From Siphonodentalium dalli (taxonomy: Eukaryota; Mollusca; Scaphopoda; Gadilida; Siphonodentaliidae): a DNA stretch of 64,000 nt. The stretch is from positions 255,109,863-255,173,862 of the forward strand of contig CP136064.1 of the NCBI GenBank assembly GCA_032622095.1, written 5' to 3'. A program made the position numbers and the translations under genes. The notes under the pieces were generated by a model. The model was not told the origin of the DNA, made no database searches, and saw only the letters and a program-made list of their open reading frames with translations. Shown here in pieces: positions 27,020 through 36,483 of this stretch; position 1 is the first letter of the stretch; each line of letters starts with the position of its first letter.

Positions 27020-27535
27020 GTATACCCAGGGGGGGGGGGTCGGACAAAAATTTCAGGCACGTATGGCATTTTTTCCCTTTCGATCATTTTTTGTACCCAC
27101 CCACCCCCTTCGCCAAATGTTTTTCCGTTTTCGGCAGTTTTTTCCGACCATTTTTTGACACCCACCCCCCCCTTTTAACACTAAAACAGAGATTTGCGGG
27201 GGGGAATTCACTGTATACAGCTGTATATGAATTTCTGTGCATACTATTTATCATGGATGTTGACATGGACATGTAAATAGGAATGAGTCCTTTTGAGGTC
27301 ATTCGGCCAAAAAAACATGGCTGCCAGCGGCCATCTTGGATTTAAAAATTTGCAACAAAATACAACACGATAACTGCCTGCAGTCAGTTTACAGTTTACA
27401 GTTGCCAAAACACTAAAAAACAAGCAGGAAATTATTTTTTTTAGTTGCGGAAAAAAATTGCTTGTTGGTGGATTTGATCACCCACCCACCCCGGCATACG
27501 TGCCGGAATTTTTGTTTTCACCCCCCTGGTATACC
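27020..27535. mobile_element. Non-autonomous terminal-inverted-repeat element, 502 bp (hAT-like ends)
   Basis: The inverted repeats are 27027-27067 and 27491-27528. Both start CAGGGG and contain the segment around GGCACGTATG and ACAAAAATT. GTATACC occurs directly outside each end (27020-27026 and 27529-27535) and would be a 7-bp target duplication. CAGGGG termini resemble hAT elements, but hAT duplications are normally 8 bp, and GTATAC is itself palindromic, so the class is uncertain. The interior is rich in C and G runs (11 G at 27029-27039), includes CATGGCTGCCAGCGGCCATC, and has no transposase. The frames on both strands (26833-27302) follow from its skewed composition. Confidence 0.65.
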
Positions 27536-28576
27536 ATAAACAAATATAGCATGTCGAGCTTGTAAAATAGACGGATATTTTTTAGAATATACGGATATGA
27601 ATGCGCGTATTTTACCATTTAATATATTATTGCAAGTCTTCACAGTCATGCATAAGTTCATAATACCAAGTTAACAATCGTTATTCACACAAAAACATAC
27701 TTATATATGTCGTTCAATGTAATTATGCTACATTGATCGACCACCCATTTCGGAACAGCGAAATAGCGTATGGTATGATGACATTAAACTCTCTTTGCTC
27801 GCTTACCTATATCGCGATGTTCCCAACAGTTTAAGGTGCCGTATTTTAACAAATAGATTGTCATGAAATGGTAGCATTCTGGAAATGATATATACATGGC
27901 AGCTTATACCTACACATTCCATATGCAATTCGCTTAATTTTGGTGTGATTCATATTCTTGTATACCCGCAGGTGGTGAATTAGTCGGCGCTTTAAGGCAT
28001 TTATTGTATATTTTCCGAGTAGCGAACGAATGTACGACGTCGACGTTGTCGCCTATTCGTAAGTTATAAGACTTTACATTACGTCTCGTCCAATTAATGC
28101 GAAATATGCAATCGGCGGTCTTAACAGTCGGACAATAAAGTCATATATTTTCACTCGTGACACATACAGATGATAAAGAGACAATTTTTAAATGGTCAGA
28201 TCTGAATTCAACAAAATTATGCACTATGTCAGATGGTAAACCAATACCAAACCGCAAAGTGTCACGTTCCGAAATTATGATACCAAAATTAGCGACTAAG
28301 GGGTGGCAAGGTTGGGGCGTCGGACGGGATACGCTGACTCCCATTCATTCAATTCGAATATATCATATATTAAAATGGTTTACGGGCGCGTGAACGGATA
28401 GAAAATAGTTTCAATTGAATTGAGAACTGCAAGCGAAAGTCCGCGCATAAGACGGATTGTGCTTTATGAAAACGTGGTCCATGGTGAGAAGTGTTATAAC
28501 AATATACGACGGACACCACAGTTCTGTTAATTCTCAAATGTCAAAGTCGAGAATTATTTTTGTAAAAAATGGGGGT
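27536..28576. other. Single-copy spacer, nothing recognised
   Basis: AT-rich sequence between the inverted-repeat element and the left arm of array C. I see no tandem repeat, inverted repeat, tRNA-like boxes or credible reading frame. Frames of 67 and 78 codons overlap on opposite strands at 28141-28393 and have no recognisable domain. Confidence 0.5.
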
Positions 28577-28828
28577 TTTAAAAAAAGTGAAAACAAAACG
28601 AACTACTATTCTAAAACTAATGAATTTCGACCGTTTTTGGACTCAAAATATGTCATTTTTAAGCCGCATCGTGATAAAACCGCATAATCACGGCCGGTCG
28701 GCAAGACAGACAGCCGACTTTGTTTTGAGTGATTACCCATTAGCCAATACAACACTTAATACAGTGCGCCAACATGAATGGATGTTGAAATATATCGCCA
28801 GTGGTCATTTGTGTAATTTTTGACATTG
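28577..28828 (+). other. Left arm of the C/B element
   Basis: 28582-28644 aligns without gaps to 36374-36436 (and to the copy near 49,270) with 48 of 63 identities counted by hand. The block begins AAAAAGTGAAAACAAAA and ends TTTTGGACTC. It lies about 185 bp before array C here and about 50 bp before array D there. Finding diverged versions of one sequence at the left edge of different arrays marks it as part of the repeated element and not as chance flank. No gene is present. Confidence 0.6.
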
Positions 28829-31800
28829 TAAAAATGTCCTGGTTTGGTCTTCTGTCTATGTTTAAGACGCTCACATAGAGCAAATCCAGCTGTTGCGCTT
28901 CGTCTAGGAGAAGATCGGGACACAAGCACTTTCTACACATGGACTTTATTAGTACATTTTTCGATGTGTTATAACTTGGTCATTTCTCACCCGATTTACA
29001 AAATTCTTTCACGAGTAGCATCAGTACATCGTATAGATACCCGACAGTAAAAATGGTTGGAATCGGTGACAAGAAAAAAATTGACAAATTTTGCACCCCT
29101 CCCCGGGTCAACAAATTGTTTTCGGACCTTGGTGAAAATTTCCCCGATTCGTGCCCTTTCCTTAGTTTACACGATTACGAGAACCGAATTCAGCTGCTTG
29201 ACTTCTTACAGGAGAAAATCTGCGCACAAACTTTTTCCAAAATTTTGGTTTAAGGGCCATAACTCTGGTAAGCAAGTTAGGGCACAAACCTAAATGCTCC
29301 ATTACCATGCATCTTGGCATGGTGCATATACCTACCAAATTTCAATGCTTTAACTTTTAAACTTTCTGAGATATAAGGGTTTCAAAATATATTAAGAATA
29401 ATAAATAATAATAATAGTGAAAAATAAAAAATTGAATAACAATATACTTCCATATTAAAATATGTAAGTATAATAAGGGAATCGCTCGGAATTGATTGGA
29501 ATGTCGATAGTATGGTTTATTGACATTTCTGTGTTCAGTTGGAAAGTTCTGGTGTGACCCCCACCCATGCCTCGAAATTTGATGACGCGGGTAGAAAAGT
29601 CGCCATATATCGGCCAATTTTCGAGATATCGAGCTAATATTTGCGCCATTGTGTTCGTATTTTATGCCCCTATAATATTTACTAGGGTTTTGGTGAGGTA
29701 TTGCGCCGATATTTTACTATGTAGGCCAATATGTATGTTTCTGGTTCATACTTTTTTGAATATCTCCGGACTCATTCGACATAATGCAGCAAATGAATAA
29801 TCGTTTAAAAGAGCTAAAAATTCCCCATCGAATGATACCAAACACGTCACGATTGGTTGAAGAAATATAAATTCATAGTGCTTTCCCTGTAAACTTGAAA
29901 AAAGGAAAGGGCCACCATTTCTACATTTGTCAACCGATTCACAAAATTCACGCACGATAATACTTAGTACATCCTACAGATACTTCACAACCATTTTGGT
30001 TAAAATCGGCGACAAAAAAAAAATTGACATATTTTGCCCCTCCCTTAGCCCAGGAAAAATTGAGCGGACCTTTTTAAAAATGTCCTGGTTTGGTCTTCTG
30101 TCTATGTTTAAGACGCTCACATAGAGCAAATCCAGCTGTTGCGCTTCGTCTAGGAGAAGATCGGGACACAAGCACTTTCTACACATGGACTTTATTAGTA
30201 CATTTTTCGATGTGTTATAACTTGGTCATTTCTCACCCGATTTACAAAATTCTTTCACGAGTAGCATCAGTACATCGTATAGATACCCGACAGTAAAAAT
30301 GGTTGGAATCGGTGACAAGAAAAAAATTGACAAATTTTGCACCCCTCCCCGGGTCAACAAATTGTTTTCGGACCTTGGTGAAAATTTCCCCGATTCGTGC
30401 CCTTTCCTTAGTTTACACGATTACGAGAACCGAATTCAGCTGCTTGACTTCTTACAGGAGAAAATCTGCGCACAAACTTTTTCCAAAATTTTGGTTTAAG
30501 GGCCATAACTCTGGTAAGCAAGTTAGGGCACAAACCTAAATGCTCCATTACCATGCATCTTGGCATGGTGCATATACCTACCAAATTTCAATGCTTTAAC
30601 TTTTAAACTTTCTGAGATATAAGGGTTTCAAAATATATTAAGAATAATAAATAATAATAATAGTGAAAAATAAAAAATTGAATAACAATATACTTCCATA
30701 TTAAAATATGTAAGTATAATAAGGGAATCGCTCGGAATTGATTGGAATGTCGATAGTATGGTTTATTGACATTTCTGTGTTCAGTTGGAAAGTTCTGGTG
30801 TGACCCCCACCCATGCCTCGAAATTTGATGACGCGGGTAGAAAAGTCGCCATATATCGGCCAATTTTCGAGATATCGAGCTAATATTTGCGCCATTGTGT
30901 TCGTATTTTATGCCCCTATAATATTTACTAGGGTTTTGGTGAGGTATTGCGCCGATATTTTACTATGTAGGCCAATATGTATGTTTCTGGTTCATACTTT
31001 TTTGAATATCTCCGGACTCATTCGACATAATGCAGCAAATGAATAATCGTTTAAAAGAGCTAAAAATTCCCCATCGAATGATACCAAACACGTCACGATT
31101 GGTTGAAGAAATATAAATTCATAGTGCTTTCCCTGTAAACTTGAAAAAAGGAAAGGGCCACCATTTCTACATTTGTCAACCGATTCACAAAATTCACGCA
31201 CGATAATACTTAGTACATCCTACAGATACTTCACAACCATTTTGGTTAAAATCGGCGACAAAAAAAAAATTGACATATTTTGCCCCTCCCTTAGCCCAGG
31301 AAAAATTGAGCGGACCTTTTTAAAAATGTCCTGGTTTGGTCTTCTGTCTATGTTTAAGACGCTCACATAGAGCAAATCCAGCTGTTGCGCTTCGTCTAGG
31401 AGAAGATCGGGACACAAGCACTTTCTACACATGGACTTTATTAGTACATTTTTCGATGTGTTATAACTTGGTCATTTCTCACCCGATTTACAAAATTCTT
31501 TCACGAGTAGCATCAGTACATCGTATAGATACCCGACAGTAAAAATGGTTGGAATCGGTGACAAGAAAAAAATTGACAAATTTTGCACCCCTCCCCGGGT
31601 CAACAAATTGTTTTCGGACCTTGGTGAAAATTTCCCCGATTCGTGCCCTTTCCTTAGTTTACACGATTACGAGAACCGAATTCAGCTGCTTGACTTCTTA
31701 CAGGAGAAAATCTGCGCACAAACTTTTTCCAAAATTTTGGTTTAAGGGCCATAACTCTGGTAAGCAAGTTAGGGCACAAACCTAAATGCTCCATTACCAT

Positions 31801-31963
31801 GCATCTTGGCATGGTGCATATACCTACCAAATTTCAATGCTTTAACTTTTAAACTTTCTGAGATATAAGGGTTTCAAAATATATTAAGAATAATAAATAA
31901 TAATAATAGTGAAAAATAAAAAATTGAATAACAATATACTTCCATATTAAAATATGTAAGTAT
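28829..31963. repeat. Tandem array C, 1246-bp monomer, 2.5 copies
   Basis: TAAAAATGTCC restarts at 28829, 30075 and 31321, period 1246. The third copy stops after the hairpin at about 31963. It is a sister of array A (similar order and words) but about 150 bp shorter. Its AAT tract is short and interrupted (29394-29415). Its hairpin (29443-29472) has the same arms as array A except for one substitution (GGAAGT to GTAAGT), which breaks a pair. Two sub-repeats carry CATTTCTCACCCGATT and CATTTGTCAACCGATT. No credible gene. Confidence 0.97.
29443..29472. other. Hairpin of array C with one mismatched pair
   Basis: Left arm TATACTTCCATATT, right arm AATATGTAAGTATA: 13 of 14 positions pair. The mismatch is repeated in all three copies (also near 30689 and 31935), so it was fixed before amplification. 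Confidence 0.8.
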
Positions 31964-31993
31964 AATAATAATAATAATAATGAAAAATAATCG
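31935..31993 (+). other. Array switch C to B at hairpin plus (AAT)6
   Basis: The C-type hairpin runs directly into (AAT)6 (31964-31981) and then GAAAAATAATCG, the start of a B-type monomer. In normal C monomers the hairpin is followed by TAATAAGGGAATCGC. The same switch, hairpin then AAT then GAAAAATAATCG, occurs at 43430 and 53695. Confidence 0.9.
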
Positions 31994-33708
31994 AAAAAGG
32001 GCCATAACTCTGTCAAAAGATATTGGACCAACATCTGGATACCATTATTTTTAGTAGACCTTAGATGCCTATATTCGCTAGAGATTTCGCGGTCCTCCTC
32101 CCATTAGTTTCTGAGTATTTTCAATTAAACAGAAAACGGCCGCAGTAGAAAAACAATATACTTCCTTGGTTACACCATGGAAGTATAATAATAGGGAAAA
32201 TCATGAGTGGAAAGAATCCCAGTTTAGGGACGTAAAATGTGAAGTATGGTGAGTATATGTTGTCAAGACATGTGTAGGTTTATCTCAAGTGTTTGGACGT
32301 GACCCCACCCCTGCCTCGAAATTGGGTGACGGGATTGGGAAAACATCAACCCTGGCACAAAATGCGAAGTTTGAGGGCCCGTAACTCCGTTAGTTTCCAA
32401 CGGATTTTAAAATTATTTTCAGTTTTGCGATCTGCCGCTAACATAGATTGTATAGTGTAAATTTCATCTGATTTGGAGACGGATAACACTTTGATTATTG
32501 GAAAGCATATGGGCCCAAATATAAAATTGGACGGCCAAAATCTCCGCCATTTCCCAACGTATTTACGATCTGTTTTCAGCTTCGAGATCGGCTGATGTTG
32601 CAGATGTTATATTCTAAGTTTCATCTGATTCGGAAAAGAATTAAAAATTGGTACCACTGACCACCCCTCCCCAGACCCACAATACTGAACCGACACTTGC
32701 AAAATTTGGCCCACCGCGTGCCGTCTTCAGTCCGTACGCATTTTCGTATCAGATGACATCCTATGTTCGATCTCTTCGGAGGAGATGTGTTATCAAGCAC
32801 ATGGGCCCAAAATTGCAAAGTTTGAGGGCCCGCGATTCTTTTAGTTTTCGATGGATTTTCGAAATTCTTCCAGCTTCTAGATCGGCTGATGTTGCAGATG
32901 TTATATTCCAAGTTTCATCTGATTCCGAGAATAATTAAAAATTGGTACCACGGACCACCCCTCCCCAGACCCACAATAATGAACCGACACTGGCAAAATT
33001 TGGCCAGTCGCGTGCCCTCTTCAGTCCGCACATATTGGCGTATCAGATGACATCCTATATTCGATATCTTCGGAGGAGATGTGGTCACAAGCACATGGGC
33101 CCAAAATTGCAAAGTTTGAGGGCCCGTAACTCTTGCATGTCTTCTCTGATTTCAAAAATCCTTTCTAGTATGGATTTGTTTTCGTTCAGGGAATCAACAT
33201 ACTTAAATAGAGGAATGTCAATCAAAACCTTTTTTTTTCGAAAATTTTGCCCCCACCCCAGCGTCAAAATATATGGCCGACCCTGTTCAATTTTCTTTTT
33301 CAGACTAAACTGACAACTGTCAACACGACTATGAAATCCAAATGCAGTTATCTCTAATGATACGAGAGTACAGCATAGTAAATCAAATAGAGGTTTGCCT
33401 ATTTATGGGCGGTAACTCCTCAGGAAAAGCGCGGACACAAGTTTTGATGCCCGTGGGCAGCAGGGCATATCGAGGTGTGCATACGGTCCAATTTTCGATG
33501 CTCTGCTGCTTATAATTTCCGAGATAATAAAATGACATTTTTTCAGATAAAGGGAGATAACTCCTCGGAGAAAACGCGGAAAATATTCTTTATGCGACGA
33601 TGGCATACAACTCTTTGACCCAAAGATACGTACCAATATTTAGTGTGCTACTCCTGGTACTTTTCGAGTAATAAGGGTTGCAAAAGTGTCCAGTATAATA
33701 ATAATAAT
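31982..33708. repeat. Single complete B-type monomer, 1727 bp
   Basis: It begins GAAAAATAATCG and ends with (AAT)4 (33697-33708). Its 1727 bp equals a 1745-bp B monomer less six AAT units, so it is one whole unit with no other length change. The two 294-bp sub-repeats are present (from about 32577). The final monomer of array B (23392-25118) is also 1727 bp with (AAT)4. Confidence 0.95.
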
Positions 33709-34050
33709 AACTAGAGGTCAGATTCCATGGAATCAGATATACTTCCATGGTATTCCATCCCATCCCATCCCGACCTGACCTTGGTCTTCAAAATGGTCAA
33801 TCGAAGGTCAAATCGGGTAAAACAGACGGATTTCCACGAAATTTGATACCTAGGGCTACTTTTGTCCGGGGAGTCTTTTGGGCGGATCAAGTCGTGACCC
33901 CGACCTGACATTGACCTTCGAAATGGTCAGTTCAAGGTCCAAATCGAGTAAAACGATTGGATTTCGACGAAATTTTATACCTAGGAAAACTTTTGTCCGG
34001 GGAGTGTTTTGGACAGGTCAAATCGTGACAATAGGTTACTTTTACAGTAG
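33709..34050 (+). other. Right arm 1 with two 130-bp tandem repeats
   Basis: AACTAG (33709-33714) is followed by the palindrome GATTCCATGGAATC, then GATATACTTCCATGG, a short CCATC tract (33752-33770) and two diverged direct repeats that start GACCTGAC at 33772 and 33902 (period 130). Each repeat contains GGTCAAATCG or GGTCCAAATCG, ATACCTAGG and TTTTGTCCGGGGAGT. Frames on either strand (33711-34069) cover these repeats only and look incidental. The same arm occurs at 46908. Confidence 0.8.
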
Positions 34051-34059
34051 AGCGGACAT

Positions 34060-34815
34060 ACCTATATAGTATATCGGTGAGCATATTCATGCATTTGCCT
34101 TGCTTCTTGCTAAGTCCGTTTGAATTTGCGTCATGAAGAGAGGGTTTGAATTTGAGTAATATATATCACCCGTCACAACGTTATACGCTACCAGGGTTAA
34201 ACCGTTCAATATAAGTTATTAAAAAGTGTACTAATCTTGCGTATATATACTACTTATCACATCCACTCATCGAAAAGTTTTTATCTCAATATATGATTTT
34301 CGGAGTAATTTTGCCCATTTGATCTTCGGTGGAATTTTCCAAATCTGAACCCACCCGACACAAACACTCCCTTGAGAAGGTTGCGTTTATATTAGAGAGG
34401 TCAAATTTTAGAGTCATACCTACAGTATACCGGCTTATGTACCACCGCATTAAACTCGCTCCTACATCGGCCCGTTTGGATTTGGGGCTAAAAATCGGCT
34501 AGTGATAGACTACAGAAGTATACATATTTATGATATATAGCGTTGTCACGAGTAAACCGTTCCATCTGAAAATTAGAAAATTGCGCTCTAGATGCGCGTG
34601 AACACTAGCTATCAGATATACTCGTCAAAAAAAATTACCTCGATGTTTGAATTTGAAGTATAGCGGTCAAGATTTGGGGGGGCGTGAATAGAATATCCAA
34701 ATGTACCTGCTACGGCATTACCTTGATCTTTAATTAGCCCTTTTGGATTTGGTGGGAAGAATAGGTGCATTTTCCTGTTCCCCGTATAGCGGAAAGGGGT
34801 ATATATATATAGTCA
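34060..34815. repeat. Three strongly diverged repeats
   Basis: Related words recur at about 34088, 34438 and 34702: GCATTTGCC...CCGTTTGAATTTG, GCATTAAAC...CCGTTTGGATTTGG and GCATTACC...CCTTTTGGATTTGG. GTCACAACG...AAACCGTTCAAT (about 34177) pairs with a GTTGTCACG...AAACCGTTCCAT block (about 34542). Spacing is unequal (350 and 264 bp), so this is an old, eroded duplication. No gene is seen. Confidence 0.5.
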
Positions 34816-34908
34816 CGCATTTCAATCAGTTTGGATATACAGTTTAAATATACACAGTTATATGCCTATATATTTAATACTAATATATTGTCTTATAAAT
34901 TAACAACG

Positions 34909-34997
34909 CAGTGCGTAGTCCAGTGGTGAGAGCGTCAAACCCTCAGTTTGTGTTTTATTGCGACGTGAGTTCGAATCCCGTCAAATTATCTTTTTTT
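34909..34997 (+). ncRNA. tRNA-like sequence 1 (SINE head or tRNA pseudogene)
   Basis: A box TAGTCCAGTGG (34916-34926) and B box AGTTCGAATCC (34968-34978) are 52 bp apart, and a T run (34991-34997) follows where Pol III would stop. GTCC/GAGC can form most of a D stem, and CAAA/TTTG an anticodon stem around CCCTCAG. The segment between anticodon arm and T arm is long, as in Ser/Leu class II tRNAs. The acceptor ends do not pair and position 33 is not T, so a working tRNA is unlikely. Confidence 0.45.
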
Positions 34998-35179
34998 ATT
35001 TTTTATTTTTAACATGTTTTGGTGTATTTTAATCATCAAATACGAATAATACCAAACTAAAGATAATGTAAAGATGCTTTTTATATTCGATTTCAATCAA
35101 TTTGAATATAAAGTTTAAATATACACAGTTATATGCCTATATACTTAATACTAATATATTTTCTTATAAATTAACAGCG

Positions 35180-35266
35180 CAGTGGGTAGCCCAGTGGTAA
35201 GAGCGTCAAACCTTCAGTTTGTGTTTTATTGCGACGTGAGTTCGAATCCCGTCAAATTATCTTTTT
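35180..35266 (+). ncRNA. tRNA-like sequence 2 (SINE head or tRNA pseudogene)
   Basis: A box TAGCCCAGTGG (35187-35197), B box AGTTCGAATCC (35239-35249) and a TTTTT run (35262-35266). The anticodon-arm loop reads CCTTCAG within CAAA/TTTG. The Pol III boxes are intact but the acceptor stem is not. Confidence 0.45.
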
Positions 35267-35574
35267 GTATTTTTTATTTTTAACATGTTTTGGTGTATTT
35301 TAATCATCAAATACGAATAATACCAAACTAAAGATAATGTAAAATGTGTTATTGAATCGGATATAAAACAATAAACACGTGGGTCGGTTTTCGCATATAT
35401 AACATGAAGCGCGCTTAATGAACGTTCGGTCCGAAGAATATAATGAGTGATTAACAACAACACACAAATAGTTTGAACGTAATCGAACAGAAAAGAGCGT
35501 TCTCTATAAGTAGATTCCTTTATGGTAGGAATAATGAGCGGTTGTTTCCCGTTTGCTTTTTTGACAAGACTTAA

Positions 35575-35808
35575 ATGACGGAGTACGAAACTATCAGTGG
35601 TGTTTTAGTTTGCGAAAGTATAAAAGGAGTCATTTCCAATTCGGCAGACATATACTCACGGAAAGAATTGAATGTCTATCAGCAGTATACTACGGTTTAT
35701 AACAATATACAAATTGATCTTACGAAACTGATGATGTTTGCATGTTTCTATGTGTTTATCGTTGTTATCGCAAACGGAATAATTGGCTATACGTCGTCAT
35801 TACGTTAG
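35575..35808 (+). CDS. Small hypothetical ORF, 77 codons, one possible membrane segment
   Basis: I do not recognise it. The frame starts with ATG after GACTTAA and ends at TAG. Residues about 50-71 are hydrophobic (MMFACFYVFIVVIANGIIGY) and could span a membrane; the N-terminal part is polar and tyrosine-rich. There is no signal peptide or known motif. In the second copy of this spacer (48597-48700) only the last third survives, with one silent change (AAC to AAT, Asn) among about 104 bases, and the start is gone. It could be a chance ORF or an exon of something larger. Splice sites and a poly(A) signal were not identified. Confidence 0.15.
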   Translation: MTEYETISGVLVCESIKGVISNSADIYSRKELNVYQQYTTVYNNIQIDLTKLMMFACFYVFIVVIANGIIGYTSSLR

Positions 35809-36246
35809 TAGAAATATACACCGTATAACGAAGGCTTGTTTGACCAAATTAATGTAATGTTTGTATTTTGTTTGGTTGTATATGATATGCAATGCGTTGA
35901 AGATGCGAAAGAAAATACAAAAGTGAAATGCACTCACGCAGATAGCTCATGACACACTATACACGATAAAATGATAATTTGCCACACACCATGGGCTACA
36001 CAATTTACGAATAGGTGGGTTTATATTAAAATCCAAGTTATTTGCTTTATAACGGCTCCGATATGAACTCATACCAATATACCACTCTGAAAATGATTGT
36101 TGGAATTCGATGGGCGTTCTATCGGTTCTCAGGTAGAGGATTGAGACTGGCCCGCGGTAAGACGGGTGTATTCGAATCGGAGGTAGGTTCCATCCCAGGG
36201 GGGATGGGGTAGCCGGAGGAAGGAGAGAGGGGAGTGACAAATTTTT
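35809..36246. other. Spacer without recognised genes
   Basis: Sequence between the small ORF and the left arm. A minus-strand frame of 97 codons (35947-36240) has a proline-rich start and no known domain. Its copy in spacer 2 (48839-49132) is also 97 codons and differs at several residues. I regard it as non-coding, with low certainty. Confidence 0.35.
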
Positions 36247-36483
36247 GGCGTATATATAGATAATATATATTATATATATAAGCGGAATTATTTTGAAGAG
36301 CTCTTTTCACTTGACTGAGAAAAAATAATGTTCTAAGTCCAAAAGATTTTGTTGAAATATTGGAGCCTTTTTCAAAAAGTGAAAACAAAATGAACGACTT
36401 TTCTGGGACAGGTCGATTTGGATCCGTTTTGGACTCTGGATTTCCCAAAAGTCATCTCCGTTTCGCGTGTAGCATAATATGAA
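36247..36483 (+). other. Left arm of the D/E element
   Basis: It starts with an AT palindrome (TATATATAGATAATATATAT onward, about 36249-36281) and contains the 63-bp block at 36374-36436 that matches the left arm of array C (48/63 identities). It then joins array D inside a sub-repeat, at CTTCGGAGGAGATG (36484). The junction with array C falls at the corresponding point of the C sub-repeat (CTTCGTCTAGGAGAAGAT, about 28895). Confidence 0.6.

Larger units (their letters stand above)
34821..35342 (+). repeat. Two 271-bp tandem repeats, each with a tRNA-like head
   Basis: TTCAATCA(G/A)TTTG(G/A)ATATA starts at 34821 and 35092. Each monomer has an AT-rich leader, a tRNA-like segment, a T run and a tail containing CATCAAATACGAATAATACC. 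The structure resembles a tRNA-derived SINE or a tandem Pol III unit. A second pair lies at 48034-48576. Confidence 0.8.

Noticed and set aside
26833-27302. Frames of 60-110 codons on both strands near 27 kb
   Set aside because: They overlap antisense across G/C homopolymers within the inverted-repeat element and have no recognised domain.
34909-35266. Functional tRNA genes
   Set aside because: Acceptor ends do not pair and the anticodon loop lacks T at position 33 in all copies; kept only as tRNA-like.
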